From Theropithecus gelada (taxonomy: Eukaryota > Chordata > Mammalia > Primates > Cercopithecidae), in contig NC_037681.1 in NCBI RefSeq assembly GCF_003255815.1, positions 82,899,578-82,963,577 of the forward strand: a DNA stretch of 64,000 nucleotides, written 5' to 3'. The position numbers were made by a program, and so were the translations under genes. Shown here one piece after another: positions 11,012 through 22,561 of this stretch; position 1 is the first letter of the stretch; each line of letters opens with the position of its first letter. The notes under the pieces are model-generated. The model was not told where the DNA came from, searched no databases, and saw only the letters and a list, made by a program, of their open reading frames with translations.

Positions 11012-12145
11012 GTTTAGAGGAAGGAAGGTAGAGGAGCTGACTTAACGTGCAGGTAGCCCAGTGTGAGGCCTGAGAAGGGAGAGCCAGCAAAACATCCAAA
11101 ACGGCAGGGATGCTTCTGGATTCTAGCAGTCAATGTGAAAATGGTGGCTGTGCAGTGCTCTAAAGAACGTCTCTCCAAAGCTTTATAGAGATCTGCTGCA
11201 TACAATTGCTTTGGGCAAGTTATGGCTCCAAGAAATCAAGAGGGATCTGGGGTCCAGTGATAGGCCCAAGAGAAGGGAACAGTCAGTGCAAGGCACAGGA
11301 ATTCAGTGGGAATAGGAAATGGGAATGGGAGCTCACACCAGAACAAAACCCCAGGAATGCACAGCTTGAGCTATTTAGATGCAAAGGTTAACAGAAAGGG
11401 CAACTTGCTGAGGCTGAGGATTTCCCAACTGTCATCTGAGTCACGTGGAAGAGTAAGGGTGAGGTTGTACTCTTGGGCACTGGAAGAGATCAAGTCCCAT
11501 CCAAGTAGGGGATGGGGGTGGGGGTTTGGGGGGCAGGAGGGGGATCCAGAAGACGGAGGACATGCCCACAGCTATCCTCGACAGTCCTGCCCATCCTCTG
11601 GGGAAAAGTCAAACCCCAGATTTCAAAATGGCTTCAAAGCAAATTCTGATCTGCTTCATGGTCTAACTTTAGAGATGTCTGAGGGTGTGAGTGGGCAGCT
11701 GGAAGGATGAGATAGTTGTTTTTATACTTTTAACATTTCTTCTGTTTATTCCCATTCTTTCATATTTAGCAGAGTCATTTTTGAAAGCCTGCTACAACTG
11801 TGTTATGGATGTCAAATATAATTTTCAAATAGTTAAGAATGTAACATAAGTAAGCCCGTGTCAAAGATGTGTTTAGCTCACTCATGAGGACACCGGCAAG
11901 ATGGCAACACCAGTTCAAAGGTTATATGTAGTCGGTGAAAAGAAGAATGCAGAAAGATAGCAGAGTCGGATATAAAACAGGTCCTGACAGAGCAATAACT
12001 AACCTTTGGGCTTATCTTTTCTACCAGAGAGAAATCATTTACCTCTCCACCAGAAAAAAAAACTTTGCAAAACTTGTCAATATTTTATAGATTAAATCTA
12101 GCTTTTCAGAACCTAGTCTCATCAACTGTAAATAGTAAGTCAAGA
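11012..12145. other. No recognised gene
   Basis: About 1.1 kb with no diagnostic repeat. A G-rich run (GGGGGTGGGGGTTTGGGGGG) occurs near 11513-11531. A plus-strand frame of 134 codons at 11306-11710 has low-complexity Gly/Trp/Ser content and no homology that I recognise. Confidence 0.4.
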
Positions 12146-12309
12146 GGCCAGGCACGGTGGCTCATGCCTACATGTAATCCCAACACTTTGGGAGGCCAAG
12201 GTGGGAGGATCACTTGAGCCCAGGGGTCCAAGACTGCAGTGAGCTATGATTTTGCCACTGCGCTTCAGCTTTGGTAACAAAGCAAGACCTTGTCTCTATT
12301 AAAAAAAAT
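12146..12309 (+). repeat. Short, internally deleted Alu
   Basis: The left-arm start GGCCAGGCACGGTGGCTCA is joined by GGTCCAAGACTGCAGTGAGC to the right-arm end, giving only about 160 bases. The flanking duplication AATAGTAAGT (left about 12130, right 12308) shows that it inserted at this site as such or lost its middle afterwards. Confidence 0.9.
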
Positions 12310-12844
12310 AGTAAGTAGGTCAAATAAAGTTATATCCCTTAGAAAATCAGATGAGTCTTAGGAAGGTTGTTACACAATAGTCAGTCATATGGCTTTGAAA
12401 GAGCATGTGGTAATCTTTGTGCTGAATTTCCAATTTTTGGATGATTTTTCTTAAGGGAAAGCAAAAGACTAGATTATTGTCCTCACTTAAGTCACAGAGC
12501 TAAAGGGGAGCAGCACAGTCTTGGAGCCACTATGATGGGGTAGAAGCAATAAAGGGAAAGAGACATGGTTGAAACTCAAGAAATAAAAAGAAGACTGCCT
12601 GCTCATCCCTCCCCTCCTGGAGAGTCTTCTTTTACTTCTAAAACCAGATTTTTCTGCTACTGATCTAATAAAGGGACTACTGGTCTCTTATATCCAACAA
12701 TACCTTCTGTGTCACCAATTGGGGACCCTTGAGTTTGCACTGGAGTCAAAACATTATAGGGAACCCAGGCACTGCCCTATCCACTAGGGGTGAGAGAGTT
12801 GAATGTTAAAATCTCTTTGGGACATTTTTGCAATATCTAGCAAC
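12310..12844. other. No recognised feature
   Basis: Mixed composition. A segment near 12700-12780 (CCAATTGGGGACCCTTGAG) looks LTR- or ERV-like but cannot be assigned. Confidence 0.35.
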
Positions 12845-13221
12845 ATTATTTTTTTAATCGTGGTAAATTTATACATAACTTAAAATTTACCATTTTCACC
12901 ATTTTAAGCATATGGTTCAATAGTATTATGCACATTCACATTGTTGTGCTATTATTACCATCATCCATCTCTAGGACTTTTTCATCTTCTCAATTTCTTC
13001 TTCCCATAACCACTGGCAGTCACGATTCTACTTTCTGTCTCTTTGAACTTAAGTATTCTACTCATGTAAGTGGAAATTTACAATATTTGTCCTTTTGTAT
13101 CTGGCTTATTTCACTTGCTATAATATCTTCAGTCTGTCTATGTTTGCATGTGTCTGAATTTCACCTCTTTTTAAGGCTGAATATTCCCTTTTATGTATAT
13201 ACCACATTTTGTTTATCCATT
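12845..13221 (-). repeat. L1M 3'-region fragment
   Basis: Antisense L1 wording runs in order: TTTAAGCATATGGTTCA, CTACTTTCTGTCTCTTTGA, GTATCTGGCTTATTTCAC and ACCACATTTTGTTTATCCAT. It is cut by the THE1 LTR that follows. Confidence 0.88.
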
Positions 13222-13875
13222 TGATATGGTTTGGCTGTGTCCCCACCCAAATCTCACCTTGAATTGTAGCTCCCATGATCCCCACATGTTGTGGAAGGGA
13301 CCCAGTAGGAGGCAATTGAATCATGGGGGCAGGTTTTTCCCATGCTGTTCTTGTGATAGTGAATAAGTCTCACAAGATCTGATGGTTTTATAAAGAGCAT
13401 TTCCCCTGCACATGTTCTCTTGCCTGCCACCATGTAAGACGTGTCTTTGCTCCTTCTTCACCTTCTGCCATGATTGTGAGGCCTCCCCAGCCATGTTGGG
13501 AACCTCTTTTTTTTGTTTTGTTTTTGTTTTGAGATGGAGTTTCCCTCTTGTTGCCCAGGCTGGAGTGTGATGGCTCGATCTCAGCTCACCGCAACCTTTG
13601 CCTCCCAAGTTCAAGTGATTCTCCTGCCTTAGCCTCCCGAGTAGCTGGGATTACAGGCATGCACCACCACACCCAGCTAATTTTGTATTTTTAGTAGAGA
13701 GAAGCTTTCTCCATGTTGGTCAGGCTGGTCTCCAACTCCTGACCTCAGGTGATCTGCCCACCTTGGCCTCCCAAAGTGCTGGGATTACAGGCATGAGCCA
13801 CTGTGCCCAGCCAAACCTCTTTCTCTTTATAAATTACCCAGTCCCAGGTATTTCTTCATAGCCGTATGAAATACA
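13222..13875 (+). repeat. THE1/MST LTR split by an Alu
   Basis: TGATATGGTTTGGCTGTGTC to CCATGTTGGGAACCTC, then after the Alu AAACCTCTTTCTCTTTATAA to about 13875. The terminal GACTAATACA is degraded. Sequence from about 13920 (CATTCATCCATTGATGCC) appears to resume the L1 interrupted at 13221. Confidence 0.88.
13507..13812 (-). repeat. Alu inside the THE1/MST LTR
   Basis: A T/G tract and GAGATGGAGTTTCCCTCTTG through CACTGTGCCCAGCC. The LTR bases AACCTCTTT appear on both sides as the target duplication. Confidence 0.95.
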
Positions 13876-13950
13876 CCATTTCATACTGCTACGTTCATCT
13901 AATATGTACACCTAATACACCATTCATCCATTGATGCCTATCAACATTTA

Positions 13951-14781
13951 AAATGAACATACTCTTTTGATCCAGCAAGTCTATTTCAAGGACTTTGTCC
14001 TATGCATATACTTATAAATATATACAAAGATGGTATTTGTAGAAGACCCTCTTGGTTGCTACCCAAGAGACATTTCATCCTTTCTTCTGGCCCATAGGAC
14101 CTTGAGTTTCTTCAAGTATCAGGATGGACTGTGATCAGGAGAAGCATGTTCTTTCCCAGCTCCAGGGGATTAATCTTAACTGGTCTAAGCCAATTAGAGT
14201 AACTATTTCCCTCTTTAACAGTGATTGGTTTATGGATGGGTATGTTCTAGCTAATGATTTGTGAAGGGAAGTCTGTGGCAGGGCGTCTGGGAAAAGTTTT
14301 CCTCCCTGAGAAAAAGAGATGTGCAAGGAGAAATTGATTTCTTGCCTTTGAACAGAGCTGAACCGTGATGGGATGACTGGAACAGTACATGCCATCTTAC
14401 TTCCAAACCCAGGGCAAAAAATCAAACACTCTGAAGATGGCAAAAGAAATATGGAAAACACTCGGTCCCTTAATGACATTGTTGGACCACTAAATTAACT
14501 CATCCTGGGACCATCTAGCTGTAGATCTCTTGTTATGTAAGATAATAAATCCTTATGGTTTACTTATAGTTGGGTGTTCTGTTATTTTCATTCTAAAACA
14601 CTAATTGATACAGTGTTTATTGCAGCATTGTTTATAGTAATGAACACCCTAAATGTTAATCAATAGAGGACTCATTAAATAAATTATGTTACATCTATGC
14701 AGTAAAATACTATGTAGTTGTAAATAAAAAGAAGTGGATTTATATGCAGATATGGAATAAGTTCTAAGAAATAGTGAATAG
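13951..14781 (+). repeat. L1M 3'-end, interrupted by an LTR
   Basis: GATCCAGCAAGTCTATTTCA before the LTR and TTGCAGCATTGTTTATAGTA, TTAATCAATAGAGGACTC and CTATGTAGTTGTAAATAAA after it follow the sense 3' part of old L1M elements. Confidence 0.78.
14038..14612 (+). repeat. ERVL/MaLR-type solitary LTR inside L1
   Basis: Starts TGTAGAAGACCC and ends AACACTAATTGATACA. AGATAATAAATCCTTATGG near 14540 provides the polyadenylation signal. The flanks GTATT (14033-14037) and GTGTT (14613-14617) form a one-mismatch 5-bp target duplication. The exact family is not determined. Confidence 0.72.
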
Positions 14782-15065
14782 GGCCAGGTGTGGTGGCTCA
14801 CACCTGTAATTCCAGCACTTTGGGAGGCTGAGGCAGGTGGATCACGAGGTCAGGAGATCGAGACCATACTGGTTAACACGGTGGAACCCCATCTTTACTA
14901 AAAAATACAAAAAATGAGCCGGGTGTAGTCCCAGCTGCTCTGGAGGCTGAGGCAGGAGAATGGCGTGAACCCGGGGGGCAGAGCTTGCAGTGAGCTGAGA
15001 TTGCGCCACTGCACTCCAGCCTGGGCGACAGAGCGAGACTCCATCTCAAAAAAAGAAAAAAAAGA
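14782..15065 (+). repeat. Alu with 17-bp target duplication
   Basis: GGCCAGGTGTGGTGGCTCAC to CATCTCAAAAAAAG. AAGAAATAGTGAATAGG occurs at 14766-14782 and 15066-15082. The right arm lacks about 16 bases between GGGTGTAG and TCCCAGCTGC. Confidence 0.97.
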
Positions 15066-15082
15066 AAGAAATAGTGAATAGG

Positions 15083-15897
15083 AATAGCAAAATACATAAA
15101 CATGTCTAAGTAGGCTGCTGTGTGTGTGTTAAAAAATATACACATATATACGTTTGTGTAAATACAGAAAATTTATGCAAGTGCATGCAACAAATTATTA
15201 ATAAGGTAACTCTGGGGAGTGAGGCTAGGAGTACCAGGACAGAAGGGAGACTTACTTTTTATTTTATGCTTCTCTTTAAAGTTTGTATTTTTATACCAAG
15301 ATAATGTACTACTCTTTCAATTTAAAAAGAAAGTTCAAAACCACTACCACCAGAGCAAAAACATTAATATCAGTTCAGGGTGTAAGCTATCAAATTCCAG
15401 GCACTGTCTTTTGCAGTGGGCCAGCCACGGATCTGCATAAAGCTGATAGAGGCATGGCTTCAGAAGGCAGAGGCAGGACTTTCGAAAGAGACACGTTGTA
15501 GGTGGAATCTGGTCCAAGAAAATTTATCCCCAAACATAGGGTTAATTGAGCCTCCTGTTTTGTCTTTTGTAACTACCCTAGGGCTGATATTCAGCTAGGA
15601 TACATTGGCATGGACGCATCATTTATAACTGGGGTCCATTCTGACTGGGCTGGTCCCCTTTCAGAATATTTTGTGCCCATGAGGGACCAGCTGTTAAATA
15701 TGTTGAATATCATCTCTATCCTGTTTCACTCAGTATGCCTAACTCTTCTTGTGCCTTCAACCATCTGAATATGTCCTTAACTCTTGGTTAGTAACCTTGT
15801 CTCCTGATAGTGAATATTTTGGGGGATGTATTTGGCAGCAGGTAATATAATATCAACTACAATAGCTTCAACAATATACAGTTATTGGGCTGGGCAT
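15083..15897. other. No recognised gene
   Basis: About 800 bases. The first part (to about 15320) may continue the old L1. Several 60-73-codon overlapping frames are unremarkable. Confidence 0.4.
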
Positions 15898-16183
15898 GGT
15901 GGCTCATACCTGTAATCCCAGCACTTTGGGAGGCTGAGGCAGGAGGATTGCTTGAGTCCAGGAGTTTGAGACCAGCCTGAGCAACAAAGTGAGACCTTGT
16001 CTCTATAAAAAATGAAAAAACTTAGCCATACATGGTGGCATGTGCCCATCGTCCCAGCTACTCAGGAGCCTGAGACAGGAGGATTGCTTGAGCCCAGGAG
16101 GTTGAGACTGCAGTGAGCCGTGATCACACCACAACTTGGGCAACAGAGTGAGACCATGTCTCAAAACAAACAAACAAACACAC
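15898..16183 (+). repeat. Alu, full length
   Basis: GGCTGGGCATGGTGGCTCAT through a (CAAA)n tail. ACAGTTATT is duplicated at about 15888 and 16184. Confidence 0.95.
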
Positions 16184-16493
16184 ACAGTTATTTTGTATAA
16201 CAAGTCTGTTTAGTAGTGGGCAGTTTGGGGGTTAATTAGGTGGCTCAATAGTGTCACTGGAGGTCGACCAAGAGCCTTCTCACTTTTCTTTCTGCCATCT
16301 TAGCATGTTGGCAAATCTCCCCGGTGGTTATCAGATGGCTGCTGTAGCACTGAGTAATGCCTTCATATGACAGCACACTAACAAGATGGTTAAGGAGGAG
16401 GATATAGTGGACCTTTTCCTCTTGTGATTCTTTCTTATTTTTAACAAATGAGTAAAATCTTCCCTAACAGCCATGAGTAGGTGTCTACTTGTG

Positions 16494-16803
16494 TTTTTTT
16501 GTTTGTTTGTTTTTTGTTTTAGAGACAGAGTCTCGCTCTGTGGCCCAGGCTGGAGTGCAGTGGTGCAATCTTGGCTCACTGCAACCTCCACCTCCCTGGT
16601 TCAAGCAACTCTTCTGCCTCAGTCTCCTGAGTAGCTGGGACTACAGGTGCACGCCACCATGCCCGGCTCATGTTTTGTATTTTAATAGAGACAGGGTTTC
16701 ACTGTGTTGCCCAGGCTGGTTTCGAACTCCTGAGCTCAGGCAATCCGCCTGCCTCGGCCTCCCAGAGTGCTAGGATTACAGGCGTGAGCCACCGTGCCTG
16801 GCC
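16494..16803 (-). repeat. Alu, full length
   Basis: A T/G tail and GAGACAGAGTCTCGCTCTGT to CACCGTGCCTGGCC. ACTTGTGTTTT is duplicated on both sides (16486 and 16806). Confidence 0.95.
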
Positions 16804-17058
16804 CCACTTGTGTTTTACTAGCTGGAATTAAGTCATGTGACTACCCTTAGACCAGCCAATTACTGACAATGAGGATGAGCTTTGGACTAATTATGATTAA
16901 TCTTTTTCAGTTGTGCATACTGACCCTGAATCAAATCAGGTTTTTGCCTACAAGAAAGAAGAAATGGCAACTAGGTAAGTAATCAGCTATGACTGGCACT
17001 CATACCTCTTGAGTTTGTGTTCTCTTTAATTTGGAATTTCATCAATAGTCTGTTGTTC

Positions 17059-17315
17059 AGCAGGACACGGTGGCTCACACCTATAATCCCAGCACTTTGG
17101 GAGGCTGAGGCAGGTGGATAGCTTGAGCCCAGGAGCTTGAGACCAGCCTGGCCAACTTGGTTAAACTCTGTCTCTACAAAAATTAGCTAGGTGTGGTAGC
17201 TTGTGTCTGTAGTACCAGCTACTTCAGAGGCAGAGCTTGTAGCAGTCAGAGATGGTGCCATTGCACTTCAGCCTGTGTGACAGAGTGAGACCCTGTCTTT
17301 AAAAAAAAAAAAAAA
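17059..17315 (+). repeat. Alu, internally shortened
   Basis: AGCAGGACACGGTGGCTCAC to a 15-base A-tail, with TAGTCTGTTG on both sides. The right arm lacks part of the GAGGCTGAGGCAGGAG segment (CTACTTCAGAGGCAGAGC). Confidence 0.93.
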
Positions 17316-17430
17316 TGTAGTCTGTTGCTTTTTTTTCTGTTTTGAAATAATGTTCATGTGTTTCTTATTATAAAAGTAATGTATGCTCATTGCTAATTAA
17401 AGGGAATATCGAATACATGGAGAAAATAAC

Positions 17431-17491
17431 GTGTGTGTGTGTGTGTGTGTGTNAGTTCTGAGATTACAGGAGTGAGCCACTGCTCCTGGCA
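17431..17491 (-). repeat. (GT)n tract, ambiguous base and Alu remnant
   Basis: Eleven GT units (17431-17452) are followed by n at 17453. Then come about 38 bases of antisense Alu end (GAGATTACAGGAGTGAGCC, CTGGC). An older Alu has either been truncated or the sequence is collapsed at the ambiguous base. Confidence 0.8.
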
Positions 17492-17837
17492 TCAAGCACT
17501 TTTTATATCAAATAAATTATTATAAAATATCATATGAATATGGAACACTGTATCACATTGTGATCATCACTTTTGCTCATCTGAATTAAACGTCAAAGTT
17601 AATATAACAGCCTCCAAAAAGACAGACATTTTAATGTACAGCAAAACTAACCCAATGGGATAGAAATCAGTGTAGTGTATGCCCCTGGGGGACTTGACGG
17701 GAAATTGGCATGAAGGAACTTTCTAGTGTGACAGAAATGCTCTATCTTCATTGGGGTACTGATGACATCATACAGACATTTGCCAAAACTCATAAAACTA
17801 AATGAGATCTGTAAACTGTTCTCTCTGTAATTATACC

Positions 17838-18256
17838 TCAATTTTTTTCTTTTTGGGGTTTTTTTTTTTTTTTTTTTTTTGAGACGGAGTCTCGCTCTGT
17901 CGCCCAGGCTGGAGTGCAGTGACCGGATCTCAGCTCACTGCAAGCTCCGCCTCCCGGGTTTACGCCATTCTCCTGCCTCAGCCTCCCGAGTAGCTGGGAC
18001 TACAGGCGCCCACCACCTCGCCCGGCTAGTTTTTTGTATTTTTTAGTAGAGACGGGGTTTCACCGGGTTAGCCAGGATGGTCTCGATCTCCTGACCTCGT
18101 GATCCGCCCGTCTCGGCCTCCCAAAGTGCTGGGATTACAGGCTTGAGCCACCGCGCCATGTTGGCCAGGCTGGTCTTGAACCCTGACCTTAAGTGATGTG
18201 CCCGTCTCAGCCTCTCAAAGTGCTAGGACTACATGTGTGAGCCGCCATGTGTGGCC
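17838..18256 (-). repeat. Old Alu broken by an AluY
   Basis: ATTTTTTTCTTTTTGGGG before the young Alu and ATGTTGGCCAGGCTGGTC to GCCATGTGTGGCC after it are parts of a worn minus-strand Alu whose 3' half is missing. Confidence 0.8.
17858..18156 (-). repeat. AluY of Old World monkey type
   Basis: T run, TGAGACGGAGTCTCGCTCTG and GACCGGATCTCAGCTC, ending GAGCCACCGCGCC. The last few bases of the Alu start are lacking at the junction with the host Alu, and no clean target duplication is seen. A short 5' truncation or Alu-Alu recombination could explain this. Confidence 0.93.
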
Positions 18257-18299
18257 TGAATGAATATGATATATATGGATATATAGAAAGATATATATT

Positions 18300-19190
18300 G
18301 TGACGGATTGGTTTGAGTGATCATGGAGGCTGAGAAGTCCCATAATCTGCCATATGTAAGCTGTAGATTGTGACATTGTGGTAAAATAGGAAATACATAT
18401 TTGTTTTCTGTCCCTGGCTCCTGGTACAGAGCCCCCAATCCCTTGGAATTCCTGGGTGATGGGAGGATCTTTTGTTCTAATGAGGTAACTCTTGGTGGGC
18501 TTCTGGATGGTAGCTGGTCACCAGAAGACCAAGCCGTGGTTAGAAGTTTGGAACTTTCAGCTTCAACCCCTATCCTCTGGGAAGGGGAGAAGGACTGGAG
18601 ACTGAGTCAATAATCAATCATGTGATAAAGCTGCTATAAAAATCCCTGAACTATGGGATTCAGAGAGCTTCCCGGTTGCTGAACACATGGAAGTACCAGA
18701 GGGTGGCAAGCTGACAAGGGCACAGAAGCTCCATGCCCCTTCCCGCATACCTCACCCTATGCATCTCTTTGGTTGTTCTTCTGTATCCTTTTTAAGGTCC
18801 TTTATAATAAATAATAAATGGGTAAACGTAAGTAGTTTCCCTGAGTTTTGTAAGCCATGCTAACAAATTGATTGAACCTGAGGAGGGATTAATGAAAACT
18901 CCCAATTTATGGCTGGTTGGTTAGATGTATAGTCACAACCTGGAGAACTTGTGACTGGCATCTGAAGTGGGGGCACTCTTCTGGGACTTCTTGTGAGATT
19001 GAGCCCTTAACCTGTGGTATCTGACACTAACTCCAGGTAGATAATGTCAGAATTGAGTTAAATTGTATATACCCAGTTGGTGCCTGATGGAGAATTTGCT
19101 GATGACACACATTTTGGTGACTAGAAGTGAAGTATTGTATTGAGTGGTGAGTGTGTGAGGGCAGGAAAAGCAATTTGGTTTTTCCTGTCT
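18300..19190 (+). repeat. LTR-like element, family A, copy 1
   Basis: About 850 bases that match, block by block, the elements at 34505 and 41225 (GGTCACCAGAAGACCAAG, TGATTGAACCTGAGGAGG, GACTGGCATCTGAAGTGGGG). A TATA-like GCTATAAAAATCCC lies at about 18632 and AATAAA at 18806 and 18813, followed by GTAGTTTCCCTGAGTTTTG. That U3-R-U5 order suggests a retroviral LTR. I know the sequence as multicopy in primates but cannot name it securely. Confidence 0.6.
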
Positions 19191-19193
19191 CAG

Positions 19194-19414
19194 AGACCGG
19201 GAGAGTTGGTGATATAGTTCCAGTCCAAGCCCAAAGGCCTGAGAACCAGGGAAGCCAATAGTATAAGTCCCAGTTCTAATCCAAAGACCTAAGAACAGGG
19301 TAGAGGGTGGGGTATGGCGGACGGTATGTATCCTGGTCAGAGTCTGAAGGACTAAGAAGTGGGAGGCTGATGGTTCAAGTCCCAGTCTAAGTTTGAAGGC
19401 CTAAGAACTGGAAG
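19194..19414. repeat. Degenerate minisatellite, about four units
   Basis: The phrase AAGGCCTGAGAACC or close variants recurs four times (near 19235, 19285, 19345, 19396). Each is preceded by a variant of AAGTCCCAGTCTAA, giving imperfect units of roughly 50-65 bases. Confidence 0.82.
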
Positions 19415-19420
19415 TATATC

Positions 19421-19452
19421 TTTATTAGCAGCATGAAAATTCTGCTAATAAA
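19421..19452. other. Perfect 11-bp inverted repeat (hairpin)
   Basis: TTTATTAGCAG at 19421-19431 pairs with CTGCTAATAAA at 19442-19452 around a 10-base loop. The left arm also resembles the 3' tail of THE1 LTRs (CTTTATTAGCAGCATGA). Confidence 0.9.
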
Positions 19453-19765
19453 CACCTGTATCTCCAAACAAGCTGAAAGCTTCAACTGTTGTATAAAGTA
19501 TAACATGCTCAGTGTTGGTGAGAGGGGTTAATCTCTGTCTTCACAAAACATTGCTAATTCCTTCAGTGTGTCCTTGTGTTGGATTATAGGGAGCTGTGCA
19601 CAGGAGTCTCTCTTGCTAAGCTGGACCTTTGGGAGCCACAGATGGGAAGCTGTTTGCCCCTAGCATAAGTTCCCTGACTATTCAATGTGTCCCCATTACA
19701 CTGTCACTTCAGGAGGTGTTACTTTAGAAGAAACATTGTCTATGATGGTGCTGTGGAGTATCTGG

Positions 19766-20054
19766 TTTTTTTTTGTTTTTTATTTGTTTTTTGAGACTGA
19801 GTCTCACTCTGTTGCCCAGGCTGTAGTGTAGGGGTGCAATCTCGGCTCATTGAAGCCTTCGCCTGCCAGGTTCAAATGATTCTCCTGCCTCAGCCTCCTG
19901 AGTAGCTGGGATTACAGGTACCCACCATCGTGCCTGGCTAATTTTTGTATTTTTGGTAGAGTCGGGGTTTCACCATGTTGGCCAGGCTGGTCTTGAACTG
20001 CTGACCTCAAGTGATCTGCCCACCTTGGCTTCCCAAAGTGCTGGAATTACAGGC
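19766..20054 (-). repeat. Alu, 5' end missing
   Basis: T/G tail and GAGACTGAGTCTCACTCTG to CTGGAATTACAGGC. The final GTGAGCCACCGCGCC part of the Alu start is absent. Confidence 0.93.
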
Positions 20055-20537
20055 TGTTTTTCTTAATGTGCAATTAATTAATTTTGGTTACCGAGTTGGC
20101 AGAGACAAATGCCTATTGGCAATAGGATTTAGAGCTATTATCTGAGGACAGTTCCTCAAAGCTCAAAGTGAAGGAAAAAGATAAAAGCAGATCTTTTCTT
20201 GCAATTCTATTTCTTCAGGCCGTGAAACTTAAATGTCATCTTTTAGGTAATGGAGAGCCATGAAAGTCTTTAACCTTAACTCTATGAGGACCTCCTTGGC
20301 AACATGTGGCAGATTATATTTTCCAAAGATGGCCACAATGTCTCCCATCCCCCATGCCTTTCTGCAATGTGACCTTGTCATTCCCTCATCAAGAGGTAGA
20401 TTGAATTCTCCCATTGAATCTGGCTGGCTTTAGTGACTCCCATGTGAGGTTACCAGATTTAGTAAGTGAAAATGCAAGATGCCCAGCTGAATTTGAATTT
20501 CAGATGAACAACAAATGACATTTGTTATATGTCTCAT

Positions 20538-20935
20538 TAATATAGTTTGGATGTTTGTCCCCACCCGAGTCTCATGTTGAATTGTAATCTACAATGCTGG
20601 AGGTGGGGCCTAGTGGGAGGTATTTGGGTCATGGGGGCAGATCCCTCATTTGTTGGTGCTGTCTTTGTGATAGTGAGTTCTCAAGAGATCTGGTCATTTA
20701 AAAGTGTGTGGCACTTCCCCCCAACTTTCTCTTGCTCCTGCTTTTACCATGTGAAGTGCCTGCTGCTGCTTCATCTTGTGCCATGAATAAAGCTTCCAGA
20801 GGCCTCCCCAGAAGCAGATACCAGAACTATGATTCCCATAAAACCTCAGAACCCTGAGCCAATCAAACTGTTTTTCCTTATAAGTGACCCAGCCTCAGAT
20901 ATTTCTTTATAGTAATGCAAGAATGGCCTAATACA
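20538..20935 (+). repeat. 5' LTR of MaLR provirus
   Basis: Reads TAATATAGTTTGGATGTTTG (the usual initial TG is mutated to TA) through GGCCTAATACA. AGTGTGTGGCACTTCC and GCCATGAATAAAGC mark the promoter and polyadenylation regions. Confidence 0.9.
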
Positions 20936-22561
20936 GACAATTGGTACTGGGAGTGGTGCATTGCAATAAAGATACCTGAAAATGTGAAAGCAGCTTTGGA
21001 GCTGGGTAACAGGCAGAGGTTGGAAGAATTTGGAGGACTTAGAAGAAGACAGGAAGATAAGGAAAAGTTTGGAACTTCTTAGAGACTGGTTAAATGGTTG
21101 TGACCAGAATGCTGATAGTGATATGGGCAATGAAATCCAGGCTGACAAGGTCTTAGATGGAAATGAGGAACTTATTGAGAATTGAAGCAAAGGTTATGCC
21201 TTAGCAAAGACTTTGGCTGCATTCTGTTCATGCCCTAGGAATGTGTGGAAGTCTGAATTAAAGAGAGATGATTTAGGGTATCTGGCAGAAGAAATTTCTA
21301 AGGAGCAAAGCATTCAAGAGATAGCCTGGTGGCTTCTAACAGCCTATGCTACACTCCAATGTAGGAGCAAGTAAATGACTTAAAGTTGGAACCTATATTT
21401 AAAAGGGAGGCAGAACATAAAAATTTAGAAAATTTGCAGCCTGATCATGTGGCAGAGAAAGAAAATGCTTTTTCCGGAGGGGAATTCAAGCAGGCTGTGG
21501 AGCAACCACTTGCTAGAGAGATTTGCATGACTGAAAAAGAGCCAAGTGCTAATAGCCAAGACAATGGGAAAAAGGCCTTGAAGGCATTTCAGAAACCTTC
21601 AGGCAGCCCCTCCCATCACAGGCCCTGAGGCCTAGGAGGACTAAATGGTTTTGAGGGCCAGGCCCAGGGCCCTGCTGTTCTGTGCAGCCTTGGGACACTC
21701 CTCTCCACATCCTGGCTGCTCTAGTTCCAGCCTTGGCTCAAAGGGCCTCAGATACTTCTCATGCTGCCACTTTGGAGAATACAAGTCTGTATAAGCCTTG
21801 GTGGCTTCCACATGGTGTTAAGCCTATGGGTGCACAGAGTGCAAGAGTGAATGAGGCTTGGCACCCTCTACCTAGATTTCAGAGGAGGTATGGAAAAGCC
21901 CGGTTGTCCAGTCAGAAGCCTACTGCAGTGGCAGAGCCCCACAGAGAACATCTACTAGGGCAGTGTGGGGTTGGAGCCCCCACAGAGTCTCCATTGGGAC
22001 ACTGCTTAGTGGAGTTGTGAGAAGGGGGCCACTGCCCTTCAGATCCAAGAATGGTAGATCCACCAGCAGCTTGCACCTTGTACCTGGAAAAGCTGCAGGC
22101 TCTCAACAACCTGTTAGAGCAGCTTCAGGGGCTGGACCCTGTAAAGCCACAGAGGTGGAGCTGCCCAAGACCTTGAGGGCCCAACCTTTGCACCAGTGTG
22201 CCTTGGATGCAGGACATGGAGTCAAAGGAGATTATTTTGGAGCCTTAAGATTTAATGACTGCCCTGCTAGGTTTTGGACTCTCATGGGCCCTGTAGCCAC
22301 TTTCTTTTGACTGATTTCTCCCTTTTGGAAAGGGAGCATTTACACATTACCTATGCCCCCATTGTATCTTAGAAGTAAAGAACTTGTTTTTAATTTTACA
22401 GGTTCATAGATGGAAGGGACTTGCCTTTTCTCAGATGAGAATTTGGACTTTGGACTTTTGAGTTAGTGCTAGAATGAGTTAAGACTTTGGGGAACTATTG
22501 GGAAGGCATGATTGTATTTTACAATGTGAGGACACAAGATTTGGGAGGGGCTGGGGTAGAA
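20936..22561 (+). pseudogene. MaLR internal region with decayed gag-like frames
   Basis: Begins just after the LTR with a primer-binding-site-like TTGGTACTGGGAGTGG (about 20941). It ends in GGGAGGGGCTGGGG, a purine-rich tract before the 3' LTR. Two open stretches (80 codons at 21386-21628 and 112 codons at 21682-22020) sit where the family's gag-like region lies. They are separated by stops, so no product is expected. Confidence 0.85.

Noticed and set aside
21386..22020. Open stretches in the MaLR internal region as a possible live gene
   Set aside because: The frames are interrupted by stops and shifts and the element is ancient. It is annotated as a decayed remnant only.
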